Positions 1 to 10,033 of a stretch of DNA of 64,000 bases are shown in pieces. The DNA lies in NCBI GenBank assembly GCA_016748015.1, contig JAAOMT010000183.1, forward strand, positions 507,877 through 571,876, given 5' to 3'. The notes beneath the pieces were generated by a model, which was not told the origin of the DNA, did no database searches, and worked only from the letters and a program-made list of their open reading frames with translations. How positions within the stretch are numbered: the stretch's first letter is position 1; the number at the start of each line of letters is the position of its first letter. The DNA comes from Geosiphon pyriformis. Lineage: Eukaryota > Glomeromycota > Glomeromycetes > Archaeosporales > Geosiphonaceae. Position numbers and translations under genes: made by a program.

Positions 1-876
1 TGCATCAGATCAAGCATTAGAAACTGTATTATCTTAGAAAAAACCAGATGGAAGAGAACACCCAGTAATATATGCTAGTTATAGCTTAAGTCCAATTAAA
101 AAGAACTATAGAATTCTAGCATTAGAACACTTAGCAATCTATTGGGCAGTTATGAAATAGAAAAAATACTTAAACCAGAAATTTAACATATACACTAACC
201 ATAAAAGATTGACTTCAATCCAGAAGTAAGAATTTGAAAATGATTACTATGCTAGATGAAAAATAGAACTTTCACTATTTAATTATACAGTATATTACAA
301 AAAAGGAAAAAAAAATGAAAATACTAATAGTTTGTTGCAGATAAGACAAATTTAAGAACATTCCAATCCAAAAATATAACAAAAAATGAATACACAAAAA
401 TATCAACAACTTTAACATTTTATAAATACTCAACAGTTTAAAGAAAAATTATCTCTAAAAAAACAAAACCATATCAAACAACAGTTCAAATATTTTATCA
501 CTTACCAAAATATACTTTATTAGAAAAACAGAAAGAATTCAGATCAACCAACCAGAGTAATTACAGAACCAGAGAAAGAAACAATATTATTCAACATGCA
601 CTCCAATCTAACAGCAAGACATTTTCACAAAGAAGCAACTATAGAAAGAATCAGAAAAAATACTATTGGCCATCAATATATCCAAACATCATCTAATATA
701 TCCAAAATTGTGATGCTTGTTAGAGAAGAGGAGGAACAAAACCAAGCAAATCATTAAGATTAATTAAAGTAGGACAATTATTTGATTGTATTGAAATTGA
801 CTTAGTTGAATCATTAACAATAATCAGCAAAAGAAACAGATATATTACAGTAGTTATAGATTATTTTACTAAATGG
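1..876 (+). pseudogene. Older family A Ty3/gypsy pol remnant, RNase H to integrase (left half of a split copy)
   Basis: Translation with interruptions follows the RNase H and integrase of the element at 877-10904. The RNase H motif region (DASGQAL-like) starts at the window edge. The integrase zinc-binding part (YYWPS...CDAC) lies near 655-730, and the start of the catalytic core (GIDLV-like, then YFTKW) near 795-875. Many stops replace Gln and Trp codons. The frame stops abruptly at 876, exactly where an LTR beginning TGTTAC starts, and resumes at 10905 after the second LTR. This is therefore the 5' side of an integrase gene cut by a younger insertion. It extends beyond the left edge. Confidence 0.9.
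873..876. repeat. Target-site duplication ATGG (left copy; right copy 10905-10908)
   Basis: ATGG directly precedes the left LTR and directly follows the right LTR. Joining the flanks through one copy rebuilds the continuous integrase codons FTKWPEAK found uninterrupted near 8420-8445. A 4-bp duplication fits Ty3/gypsy integrase. Confidence 0.85.
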
Positions 877-1722
877 TGTTACTCATAAAAAAAAAACAAA
901 TATAGGGAGAATAGTAGACCAATGAGTGAATAATATGTAGCATATGAGCATATTGCTCAGCAATATAGAGCAATGATAGAAATCACAGCACATTGCTCAG
1001 CAATATGGAGTGATATTAGAAAATTAGAGCACATTGTTCAGCAATGTGAACATTGCTCAAGAAATTATAGCACATCACTCAGGAATATGAGCGATCTCAT
1101 AGAACATTAATTATGTATATATAGCAGTAACGTTAGAAGTAGAAAAATAAGAAGAATTCTTTAGTTAGAAATCTTCTATTCACAAATATTAAATAAATAA
1201 ATCATTTACTATTCAAATCTACTCTCTACTATCAACACTTTATGTTGATAGCAATTGATACCTAATTATGCTGAAACAATAGCTCTTGATCATGGCTATT
1301 GATGAGATACTAATATGCATATTGCCTTGGCTCATTTCTTTATTTTTTTTATTTATTTCTTTTTTTAATTTTTACTGTTATATACTAACTGATTAAAGAT
1401 TAAAGCACTGAGTAATTGACATCATAGATAGTCTGATAAAAGACCCAGAAATAAGGGTAAAATTATATATATATTAATGGATAGCTTACCAGAAGGGCAC
1501 AACTGCCAGAATAAACTGGCCACCAAGCTGAAGACAGAAATTGGGAACACAACTTACCAACCAACTATATTAGCATTGAATCTCTGTTCATTATACAAAA
1601 GACTCAACTCTAAAACCTTCAGATACAACCAATATATTAGTATCATCAATATTGTCAAGATATTGAGCACCAAGTTACAAATTTGTTATTTGATTTGAGA
1701 TCTCAAATAATTATCTATAATA
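877..1722 (+). repeat. 5' LTR of family A element
   Basis: It begins TGTTACTCAT and ends CTATAATA, the decayed form of CTGTAACA seen in the other LTR. It aligns end to end with 10034-10904. U3 carries palindromic CATTGCT-AGCAATG units (about 900-1100), one fewer than the 3' LTR. A TATA-like stretch follows at 1117-1124. It also has a short inverted duplication (TATCAACA...TGTTGATA, about 1228-1251) that is absent from the 3' LTR. Confidence 0.9.
1117..1124 (+). promoter_or_regulatory. TATA-like box of the 5' LTR
   Basis: TATATATA in the context ATGTATATATAGCAG is retained in the 3' LTR (10313-10321), in the LTR at 45250 and, reversed, near 59228. It lies just downstream of the palindromic repeat block. 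By analogy with other LTRs it would set the U3/R boundary. No transcription data are available. Confidence 0.5.
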
Positions 1723-1770
1723 TTTGGTGCTCTTTGTGAAATATAATCTTACAGAGAACAGCACCAACCA
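1723..1770 (+). promoter_or_regulatory. Primer-binding region with inverted repeat
   Basis: Directly after the LTR comes TT, then TGGTGCTCTTTG, the place and TGG start expected of a primer-binding site. TTGGTGCT (1724-1731) is repeated in inverse as AGCACCAA (1760-1767), so the transcript could fold the site into a hairpin. The same TTTGGTG start follows the LTR at 46084 and, on the minus strand, the LTR at 43989. The tRNA partner is not identified. Self-priming is possible but unproven. Confidence 0.55.
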
Positions 1771-1784
1771 TAATCATCCAAACA

Positions 1785-2372
1785 GTGGCAGAATCCAAAG
1801 AAATAGGAACAAACTATTTAGAATTTGCAAAATCTTTATTCCAATACTATCACACTCATCTCGGATTAACAAATAATAGTTGGCCAACCAAATCAGCTTT
1901 CAATTGCTATGTTAACAAAAGAATAGTATATCACTTGGGAGGCCAAAGAGATCCAGAATCCGCCTTCAACAACTTTTTCAATAAATTACTTCAAGCACCA
2001 CCCTTCCACAAAATTACCTATTTGCACTTCTAATTACAGAAATAAACAGGGAAATTGAAAAATACACCAAACAGAGATTTCCTATCACTTTTGCAGACAA
2101 AGACAAAAGAAGACTACAAACACCAACAAGAACACCAAAGCAAATCCAACTACTTACTTGGAAGAAACAAAAGTTTAATTCACCTGTTAATTTATCATAT
2201 TACCACACACTCGGAAGCACTATCAATATAATAAACATAGTTACAACAAGCATGAAAATGCCACTAAACAGAATCTCATTCCAAAGTAAACAAAAGAAGA
2301 CAGAGTTATTAAGAACATATGGCAATTATTTCGAGAGATTTAAATCACGATCAACAACGCCATCAGAAATTT
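1785..2372 (+). pseudogene. Family A gag, N-terminal region (frameshifted)
   Basis: An open stretch from ATG 1785 encodes about 75 residues (LEFAKSLFQYYH..., NNSWPTKSAFNCYV). The frame then shifts near 2015 and continues in the frame used by capsid, nucleocapsid and protease (LFALLITEINREI..., KRRLQTPTRTPKQ..., LLRTYGNYFERF) to a TGA at about 2370. The same segment can be followed in the decayed copy at 46.15-46.75 kb, which supports it as the conserved gag amino terminus. It is rich in Thr, Pro and Lys and has no recognised fold. Confidence 0.75.
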
Positions 2373-3830
2373 GATCACCACCACCACAACCAGATTTCAG
2401 AGCCATTAGTTCTTGGGAAATAACCAACTCTAAGGAAGAAGAGAGTAGTGATCAGGAAGTTAATAAGCAAAACCCAATTCTAGAACATTCAGAAATTAAA
2501 ACTCTGGTTAATCAAACTCCAGAAAATCAGAATAATCAAAACTCTGACATAATTAATTAGCACTTATCTCCAGTAATCATGATCAATCTACCACCAGTTC
2601 CATTAAACACCCAACAGCAACAACAGCCACAATTGCTACCTCAACAACAAATTCAGCAGCAACCACAACCCAACTTAGATCTAATGGCATACACACCAAT
2701 AGCCAAACTCGAAAAATTCACTGGCAAAAAAAATAACACCCAAGTATGGCTAAATGATGTGGAGAAAGCCATTGCAGCTAATGGATGAAATGACACCAAA
2801 GCCATGCAAGCCATCCCATATTTTCTCCAGAATACTGCCAATTCATGATACTAAAGTCTGGTTAACAAACCCCAAGATTTCAATGCATTCAAAATTGAGT
2901 TCTTAAGATACTTCAGCAACAATAATAGCATTAACAGGCTAGCAAATACATTCATTACCATCAAACAAGGAGAAAATGAAGCAGTCACTACTTACTTAGG
3001 ATGCTTCCACAAGAATCTGCACCAGATCTAAGCCATTGACACCAATTATTTCACAATGGCCCAGATCCTAAATCAGTTTATTCACAGATTACACAGTAGC
3101 ATCCTGCAATGCATATGTTCATTGCATTCTATTAATCTGCAAGCAGCCATTACAAATGCCCAAGATTTTGAAGCCATTAAACTTGAAGCTAACCACGCCC
3201 AAGCCATTAATCTAGTAATAAATGGATCATCTGAATTGAATTCCAAATTGAAACAATTTAGTGATTCCATCAATCAGAAATTAGAGGGATACTTAGCTGA
3301 CAATTACACAATTTATCAACTACCATAACAATGCTATAATTCTGGAAATGTGAATTGTTTCCAGAATCAGTCACATTTATTATCATTGACCAATCAACAG
3401 TAGCAACAAGAAATGCATGTTTGCCACTATTGTAATAAACAAGGACACCTACAAATTAATTGCCACCATCACTTAAATAACCAACAATCAGAAAATCAAT
3501 ATCAAAACCTTGATTGCTGGTTTCAAATTCTGAATAACCTATCAAATTCAGAGCCATATTATCAGAATTACATACCTATGACACAGCAGCCACTTTATCA
3601 TCCACTAGTATATCAAGTACCAATTTATCAACTGACAACACCAACAATTTATCAGCCACAGTCACAACCCATTTATTAGCCACAGTTTTAGGTAATCTAT
3701 CAGCCTCAACAAATTCAAATATTGCCACAAAACTTATCTCAAAATGAAATCTAAAGACCGAAATTGACCCAACAAAGCTGGAGATTGTTGATAGTAGTTC
3801 ATCAACCAATCTCCAATTCTTTCACACAAC
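2373..3830 (+). pseudogene. Family A gag, capsid and nucleocapsid with CCHC zinc knuckle
   Basis: A Gln/Pro-rich stretch (about 2580-2680) leads into a capsid-like domain: AKLEKFTGK, VWLNDVEKAI, AIPYFLQNTA, then FLRYFSNNNSINRLANTF and NQFI. This is the usual retrotransposon gag core. A complete zinc knuckle CHYCNKQGHLQINC (CX2CX4HX4C) lies near 3422-3463, followed by a Tyr/Gln/Pro-rich tail. Several TAG/TAA/TGA codons replace Trp and Gln. The frame matches the protease downstream, so gag and protease were probably one polyprotein. Confidence 0.85.
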
Positions 3831-3937
3831 CAGCAGAATCTTGACAATGGAATTCGGGCACTGAGTATGCCCAAAACCCAAATTCTCAGAACTATTTAAG
3901 TCTCCTGGTTACCACAGAAGATACCCAACCCAATAAT

Positions 3938-4435
3938 TTGGAGACCAACCAACAACCAATACTTACCAGCAACATTTTACCAGCTACTATTACTGAGAAC
4001 AAATCACTGGACACCATCTTCCCATTTAAACTCAAAGAACTGTTGACCATGCTATTATTTAGTGAAGCTGCTCTGGAAGAAAAATCTATTATGGCCATGT
4101 ATACTGATGTCAAAGTTGATGGCCACTCTATCAAACTGATTCTAGACAGTGAATTAGCTGGCAGCATTATTACAAAACAACTCATGGATCAATTAAGTCG
4201 CCAAGTTGATTGTGCTGCCAGTGCCAGGATCATAACTGCTGATGGAGCAACAAAAACTCCCATTGGTGAGATCAATAACTTCTCCATTGAAGTCAATGAT
4301 ATCATGGTCCCAATCAAAGTACTGATTATGGAAGCCACCCAATACCAAGCACTTGTTGAGAATGATTGGCTATCCAAAACCAATGCATTGCTTGATTGGA
4401 ATATGCAGGAGCTTCAAATTAGCCAGAACAGTTAA
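3938..4435 (+). pseudogene. Family A retropepsin-type aspartic protease
   Basis: 165 codons are open. The catalytic loop reads LILDSELAGSII, where retropepsins have D-S/T-G. The Asp (residue 70 of this stretch) is kept but Gly is Glu, so the enzyme is probably inactive. Downstream features fit the fold: ADGATKTPIGEI for the flap side and KVLIMEATQYQALVENDWL for the terminal hydrophobic segment. It would process the Gag-Pol polyprotein. It is in frame with gag upstream, and charged linker sequence follows. Confidence 0.85.
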
Positions 4436-5685
4436 CACACACACATACCAACCATGTGTGACTATTTTAAGATCACCAACTCAACAATCCCACTTATCAA
4501 ATTCGAGGAAGAGGAAAAGAAACCTACCTGAGAAGCCTATCAAGTTTTCTGGGCCAACACCGAACACAACAAGCTGCTGCCAGTACCTTTGTGAGATGAC
4601 AACAGTAAAGGAAAGCAGAGCAAAGAACTTACTTGGAAAGCTGACCAAGCCTGGGAAACTGACAATAACCAGAAAGAACAAATAAATTGGGAATGGAAAG
4701 AAGACAAAAAGGGAAAAGGAAAAAGAAAGAAAGAAGAACCAACAACTGACAGCAACACCACTTATAATTTTTATACTACACCCCACTGATTCACCCAAAA
4801 CTGGTATGCATCAATTGTGGCAAAAAATTGTCGTCAATGAGTGCTTGTTGTGGCAACAATAAGAAGTACACTTCAGCAACAAAATTCTACTGCCATTCAT
4901 GCATCATTGAACACTTTGAAAGGCCAAAACAGGTTGGGAAATAGGACAATGAACCATCTTTGGCTTGTGGAGAAACTTTTCTGGACAAAAAAATATGGAA
5001 CAACATTCCTAGGTGAGGAGGAATGTGTGATGAATTGTGTTAATACAAGATTCTCATAAGCAACTGGATAAAGAAAAAAATGCTTATAGATGCTGCCTGG
5101 AGACAAGCCGTCAAACATTTGGATGGATGTCCACATGACAATGACAAAATCTGGCAAATGACACTCACCAAAATCGAAAAAGCAACACTAAAAGAGATAA
5201 AAACAATTAAAAATAACCCATCTAAACCTATAGAACTCGACTAGGACCCAGAACCAATCATAAATCTCTTAGATCCAAAACAATTCCACAAACATTATTA
5301 AGAGCTAGCACCTATGAGAGAAAAGCAGGAGCAATACTTGAAAGAAATCAACACTCGACTATGTGACTACTGTTTGATTCTATGTGATTTTCAATATTGT
5401 AATAAGTGTAACCTCATTTACAATCCACCACCATGCATAATTTACATGATCCTAGAGGAAAAAAAACCAATTAGCAACTGTGCATCAGAATCAGAATCAA
5501 TTTTCAATCCTGATTCAAACTCTGACAATAACAATAATGAAAATAATAGTTCCAGCTCTGCTCAAAATGGCAACAAAAATATCAGCAATTCAGACTCCGA
5601 TTTAAACCCTGAAATATATATTGCACTTCCTGATCTATTTAAAGAGCAGGAACTCAAATAGTATAGTGACAATAATAAAGGTATC
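4436..5685 (+). pseudogene. Family A Cys-rich putative zinc-binding module and acidic linker between protease and dUTPase
   Basis: After a Lys/Glu-rich linker (4436-4790) the frame from 4801 encodes spaced CxxC pairs: VCINCGKK, then ACCG, FYCHSCII, LACG, CDELC, and a second cluster LCDYCLILC with YCNKC near 5355-5412. A Ser/Asn/Asp-rich linker (5480-5640) ends at IYIALPDL. No family is recognised. The spacing suggests structural zinc. The same module is seen in family B (40.7-41.35 kb, minus strand) and in the remnant at 48.9-50.0 kb. A few stops interrupt it. The link to zinc is inference. Confidence 0.65.
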
Positions 5686-6170
5686 ATGTCAGAATGCATG
5701 TATAATACTGATGCAGAGTTTGATTTAAGATATCTGGAAAAAAAAGCCATCAAATTAGAACCAAATTCATGCACATGTATTGATCTCAAAATAGCTCTGG
5801 AAATTCCAGCAACAATTATGGTTCAATTAGCATCTAGAAGTAGCCTAGCAAAAAAAAGAATCAACATCAGAGGAGGAATAATTGACACAAGATATGTAAA
5901 AAATATCATTGTTATGCTACAAAATGACTTTGAAAAGGCCTATATCATAGAGCCAAATGAAAAGATAGCACAAGCAATATTTCTATCTCTGGTTAAAATA
6001 GCTCAATTAGTGTCAGTGGAAAACAGAGAAGAATTAGGAATTACTGCTAAAGGGATATAGAGATTCAGATCAATGAGTAGAATAGACATACTAATTAATA
6101 TGGTGAAAAAAGAGATTATTGACAAAAAAGAAATTATCTCAACCTGTCAATCAATTTCCATTTCACCATA
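5686..6170 (+). pseudogene. dUTPase domain embedded in family A pol
   Basis: Trimeric dUTPase motifs appear in order: motif 1 EFDLRYL (AGYDL-type), motif 2 SRSSLAKK, motif 3 GGIIDTRYVKNI with the catalytic Asp kept, motif 4 NEKIAQAIF, and the lead-in to motif 5 (GITAKGI, then a stop where GFGSTG is expected). The enzyme hydrolyses dUTP to dUMP and would limit uracil in element cDNA. It lies between the Cys-rich module and reverse transcriptase, in the same frame as both neighbours. Parallel copies are at 63.4-63.8 kb and, with all five motifs, at 40.2-40.6 kb. A captured host gene is excluded by this repeated context. Confidence 0.88.
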
Positions 6171-6199
6171 TGACCAGTAAATATTACCTATAAAAGGTA

Positions 6200-6740
6200 A
6201 AGTAAAGAATTAGGCTTAGTTGTTTAAAGCAGAAGCCACCATTTGCAAATCAGGAGAGATTGGACTCATTAATCTCTACATATTAGTCAAAAGCCCCAAA
6301 AATATTAAAATTCTCATTTACAACACAACTGAAAGTGTCATTGAAATACCAAAGGGAACTATTATTGGATATTTGACCACTGAAGTTGAGGATCAACCAC
6401 CAAATCACATTCCAGATTTTCCACAGCTTTGTGGATATGTGGATATTACATCACAAACTATCTATGGACAAAGTGAATGTTATCTGCTCCAACCAGAACA
6501 ATTGGAACAAATGAACATGAGAAATCTGATCCACTTCAATGGATGCAACTTAAGATGTTACTCAACAATTTCAATAATATCTTTGCTAGCAAAAATGAAT
6601 TTGGCCAAACCAACATCATCTGGCATCAAATCAAGACTGAAAATTCAATGCCAATTAAACAAAGAGCATACAGAGTACCATCAGCTAGCCATGAAATCAT
6701 TTGTCAAGAAATCAACTGGATGCTTGACAATGGGCTAATT
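6200..6740 (+). pseudogene. Family A spacer between dUTPase and reverse transcriptase
   Basis: This stretch reads KAEATICKSGEIGLINLYI..., IPKGTIIGYLTTEVEDQPP..., LCGYVDITSQTIYGQ, then the RT lead-in LLNNFNNIFASKNEFGQT and IKQRAYRVPSASHEI. The second half resembles the usual N-terminal extension of Ty3 reverse transcriptases. The first half has a beta-rich look but no recognised fold. One base is missing near 6520 relative to the copy at 62.8-63.3 kb, which stays in frame there, so the shift is a mutation and not programmed. Confidence 0.7.
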
Positions 6741-7480
6741 TAGTCATTAATGAGTCCATAGTTGTCACCAGTAGTACTAATTCATAAGAAGAATGGAAAA
6801 ATTTGTTTTTGTGTAGATTACTGAAAACTGAATGGAGTAACAAAAGGTGATAGCTATCCAACTCCAAAAATTCAAGAACTATTTAATGCTTTTGGAGGAA
6901 ATAAATGGTTCTCAATACTAGACTTAGATAGTGGTTACTGGCAAGTAGCCATGGATCCAGCCAACAAAGAAAAAACAGTATTCATCACAAGAAAAAAAAA
7001 TTTTGAGTTTGAAGTCATGCCATTTGGCTTGATGAATACTCCAGCAACATTCTAATGGCTCATGGAAATTGTCTATACTGGATTACTATGGAAATTAGTA
7101 GTTATATACTTGGATGACACCAATGTGTTCTCAAAAACATTTAATAATCATTTGCATTATCTCTAACAAGTATTCAAAAGGTTAAGAAGAGCTGGATTGA
7201 AACTAAATGCAATCAAATGTTTCTTTAGAAAAATTAAACTCAAGTTTTTGGGACATGTGGTAAGCAAAAACGGAATCAAAACAGATCCAAACAAGATCAA
7301 AGTAGTTAAGAACTTTCCAGTACCAGCCAACTTGTCAGAACTAAGGGCATTTTTGGGATTCACAGGCTACTATTGCTACTTCATTAAGGACTTTTTTAAA
7401 CTAGCTCAGCCACTTCACCATCTACAAACCAAGAATGTGAAGTATGAATGGACTGAAGCTCAACAAGAAGCATTCAACAC
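6741..7480 (+). pseudogene. Family A reverse transcriptase
   Basis: RT blocks in order: SPVVLIHKKNGKI, DSYPTPKIQELF, FSILDLDSGYWQVAMDP, FEVMPFGLMNTPATF, the catalytic VVIYLDDTNVFSK (YxDD intact, near 7105-7125), then FLGHVVSKNGI and LRAFLGFTGYY. The order and spacing are those of Ty3/gypsy RT. Stops occur at Trp, Gln and Arg positions, for example before WLMEIV. It copies element RNA into DNA in the particle. Confidence 0.92.
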
Positions 7481-7990
7481 ATTGAGAAGAAAGCTTATCC
7501 AAGCTTTAGTATTGATGTATCCAGATCACAACAAACCATTCATCATTACTACTGATGCATCAGGTCAAGCATTGGGAGCAGTACTATCACAGAAAAGACC
7601 TGATGGAAGAGAGCATCCAGTAGCTTATGCCAGTAGAAGTTTAAGTCCAGCTAAAAAGAACTATAGAACTCCAGCACTGAAACACTTAGCAATCTATTAG
7701 GCTGTCATAAAATGGAGAGAATACTTAAGCCAAAAGTTTGAAATATATATGGATCACAAAGGATTGACTTCAATTCAGAAACAAAAATTTGCAGACAATT
7801 GTCATGTCAGATGGAAAATAGAACTTTCACCATTCAATTATACAGTACATTATAAAAAGGGAAAAAACAATAAAAATGCCAATGGATTGTCATGAATGAG
7901 ACAAATCTAAAAACATTTCAACCCAAAAATATAACAAAAAATGAACACACAAAAATATTAACAACTCCAGTATTATATAAATACTCAATT
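7481..7990 (+). pseudogene. Family A RNase H domain
   Basis: TTDASGQALGAVLSQ carries the first catalytic Asp. VAYASRSLSPAKKNY and LKHLAIY (the Glu helix with E changed to K) follow, then YMDHKGLTSIQ and VHYKKGKNNKNANGLS, where the terminal Asp is Asn. It is fused behind RT in the same frame. Stops occur after LAIY and after GLS. It degrades the RNA strand during reverse transcription. Confidence 0.88.
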
Positions 7991-8079
7991 GTTTAAGGAG
8001 AAATTATCTTAAAAAGAACAAAACAACATAAAACAGCAATCAAAATATTTCATCAATTATCAAAATATACTTTACCAAA

Positions 8080-9318
8080 AAAACAGAAGAAATTCAGACC
8101 AACCAACCAGAGTAATTACAGAATCAGAAAAAGAAACAATATTGTTTAACATGCATTAAGATCCAACAGCAAGACATTTTTATAAAGAAGCAACCATAGA
8201 AAGAACCAGAAAAAAATACTATTGGCCATCAATGTATTCAAACATCATTTAATATGTTCAAAATTGTGATGCTTGTCAAAAAAGAGGTGAAACAAAACCC
8301 AGTGAACCATTAAAACCAATTAAAGTAGGACAATCATTTGATCACATTGGAATTGACTTAGTCAGACCATTAACAATTACCAGTAAAGGCAACAGATATA
8401 TTGCAGTAGCTATGGACTATTTCACAAAATGGCCAGAAGCAAAAGCCATTCAAAAAGCAGATACAGAATTCATTGCCGAATTTGTCCATCAAGATTTGAT
8501 ATGTCAACATGAATGTCCAAAAGAACTACTATCAGATCAAGGAACTCATTTTGTAAATAAAACATTAACAGAATTAAGTTAGAGATTTGAAATAAAAAGA
8601 CCATTATCATTACCATATCATTCACAAACCAATAGACTAGTTGAAAGATTCAATAAAACATTGTGTAAAACAATCGCCAAAATCAGTCAAGAAAACCAAG
8701 ATGAATGGAATTTGTTTATACCATTAGTATTATTTGCTTATCGAACAATGAAACAAGATACTACACAAGTAACACCATTTGAATTAGTATATAGTAGAAC
8801 AGCAACATTATCAGTTAAGATAAAAGTCAACACATATCCAACTAAACCAATAACAGAAACTAATTTTTAAAAAACATTGTTAAGAAAAACATATGATCTA
8901 ATAGAAACACTAAAAAACAGACAACAAAAAGCAGCTGATAACATTCAAAAGTCTCAAGAAAAGCAAAAAAAATGACATGATAACCAATTACCAAATAAAC
9001 CAGTTGAATTCAAGATTAGAGACAAAGTACTTCTACATCATACCAAAGTGGAAAAACAATGGAGTAGAAAATTCGACTCCAAATGGGATAGACCATTTTA
9101 CATAGAAAAAATTCTTGGAAATAGAGCTTATAAATTAAGATGGGACAACAAAATCTTAACCAAAGCAGCACATAGTGATTGACTGAAACCATATTACCAA
9201 ATAGCATTATCATTTACCAATAACATTTCACAATTGGAAGTACAACAAATACTAGTTCAACCAGAGGAGATTTCACAAGATTTGAAACCAATCATAATCA
9301 TTGAACCAAACATGTAAA
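8080..9318 (+). pseudogene. Family A integrase
   Basis: The zinc-binding HHCC region (HFYKEAT...YYWPSMY...CDACQK) lies near 8160-8285. The catalytic core carries D in GIDLVRP, D in LLSDQGTHF and E in LVERFNKTLC. The C-terminal part (VEFKIRDKVLLHHTK..., NRAYKLRWDNK) resembles the usual beta-barrel. About six stops interrupt it. The core residues are all present, so decay is by scattered nonsense changes. The older copy around it (1-876 and 10905 onward) is split inside this domain. Confidence 0.92.
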
Positions 9319-10017
9319 ATCAAACAATGAAAAAGTATATAAAAACATGGTATACGCGACAAAGACAACTAAGAAAAAAAATGGAAATACTAGATTATAT
9401 TTACATTATAGCTCAACAATTATTCCAGGCCTTAAGTTAACAATCTTTAAACATGGAAATTATTATTATTAACAACCAAACAATTTGCTATCAAAACACC
9501 AAAAAAAAGACAAAGAATACACTATATCAGCGGTTACCAAAGAATAATAAAAACTGGTTAGATAAAATAATAGAAAAAGTAAAGAACACTTTTGGGAAAA
9601 TACCTATTATGGCACCAACAGAAAAACTTACAAAAGAGAATTGGAAGCAATAGACAGAACAACTTCTAATATCATATTGTTACTATCAGTTAGGTCGAAA
9701 GTTGAATATTCAAGAGTTGTATATTAACAAATCCAAGAGGATATTTAACCAAAACATAATACAGCAAATTAAAAAATTTATTGGAAAAAAGACAAACTCA
9801 ACACTACATGTGAGAACAATTTACTGACTACACAACATATTTCAAAACTATCTAGAAATACTGTTACACTCTGACATGAAAATCATAATCATTAACCAAT
9901 GGGAAAAAATGAACAATATACAAGTAAAAGATGTGAAAAATAAAGTCGAATAAACAATACTAGAAAAAGAAGTATTAGAGCTAATTCAGAATAAAGATTT
10001 TAACAGAGCTTAATATT
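9319..10017 (+). pseudogene. Family A post-integrase domain (unknown function)
   Basis: Downstream of integrase a degenerate reading frame of roughly 220 residues can be followed: IINNQTICYQN, NNKNWLDKIIEKVKNTF, ISYCYYQLGRKLNIQELYINKS, LHVRTIY, MNNIQVKDVKNK, ending EVLELIQNKDF. It has no signal peptide or membrane helix, so it is not an envelope protein. It is also present in the copies at 59.52-60.18 kb and 11.8-12.25 kb, and family B has a counterpart at 36.07-36.95 kb. No family is recognised. Confidence 0.6.
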
Positions 10018-10033
10018 AAAAAGAAGGAGATAA
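10018..10033 (+). promoter_or_regulatory. Polypurine tract before the 3' LTR
   Basis: AAAAAGAAGGAGATAA directly abuts the 3' LTR. The minus-strand copy has AAAAGAAGAAAATAA in the same place (59511-59526). This is the usual plus-strand priming site of LTR elements. Confidence 0.75.

Noticed and set aside
5686-6060. Host or viral dUTPase gene
   Set aside because: The domain is in frame with pol sequence on both sides and occurs at the same place in three element copies, so it is part of a retrotransposon and not a host gene or a virus.
6477-6743. Programmed frameshift before the reverse transcriptase
   Set aside because: The copy at 62.8-63.3 kb is in frame at the same place; the left copy lacks one base, so it is a mutation.
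9319-10017. Envelope-like gene after integrase (an errantivirus-type element)
   Set aside because: No signal peptide, membrane helix or cleavage-site pattern is seen in any copy.
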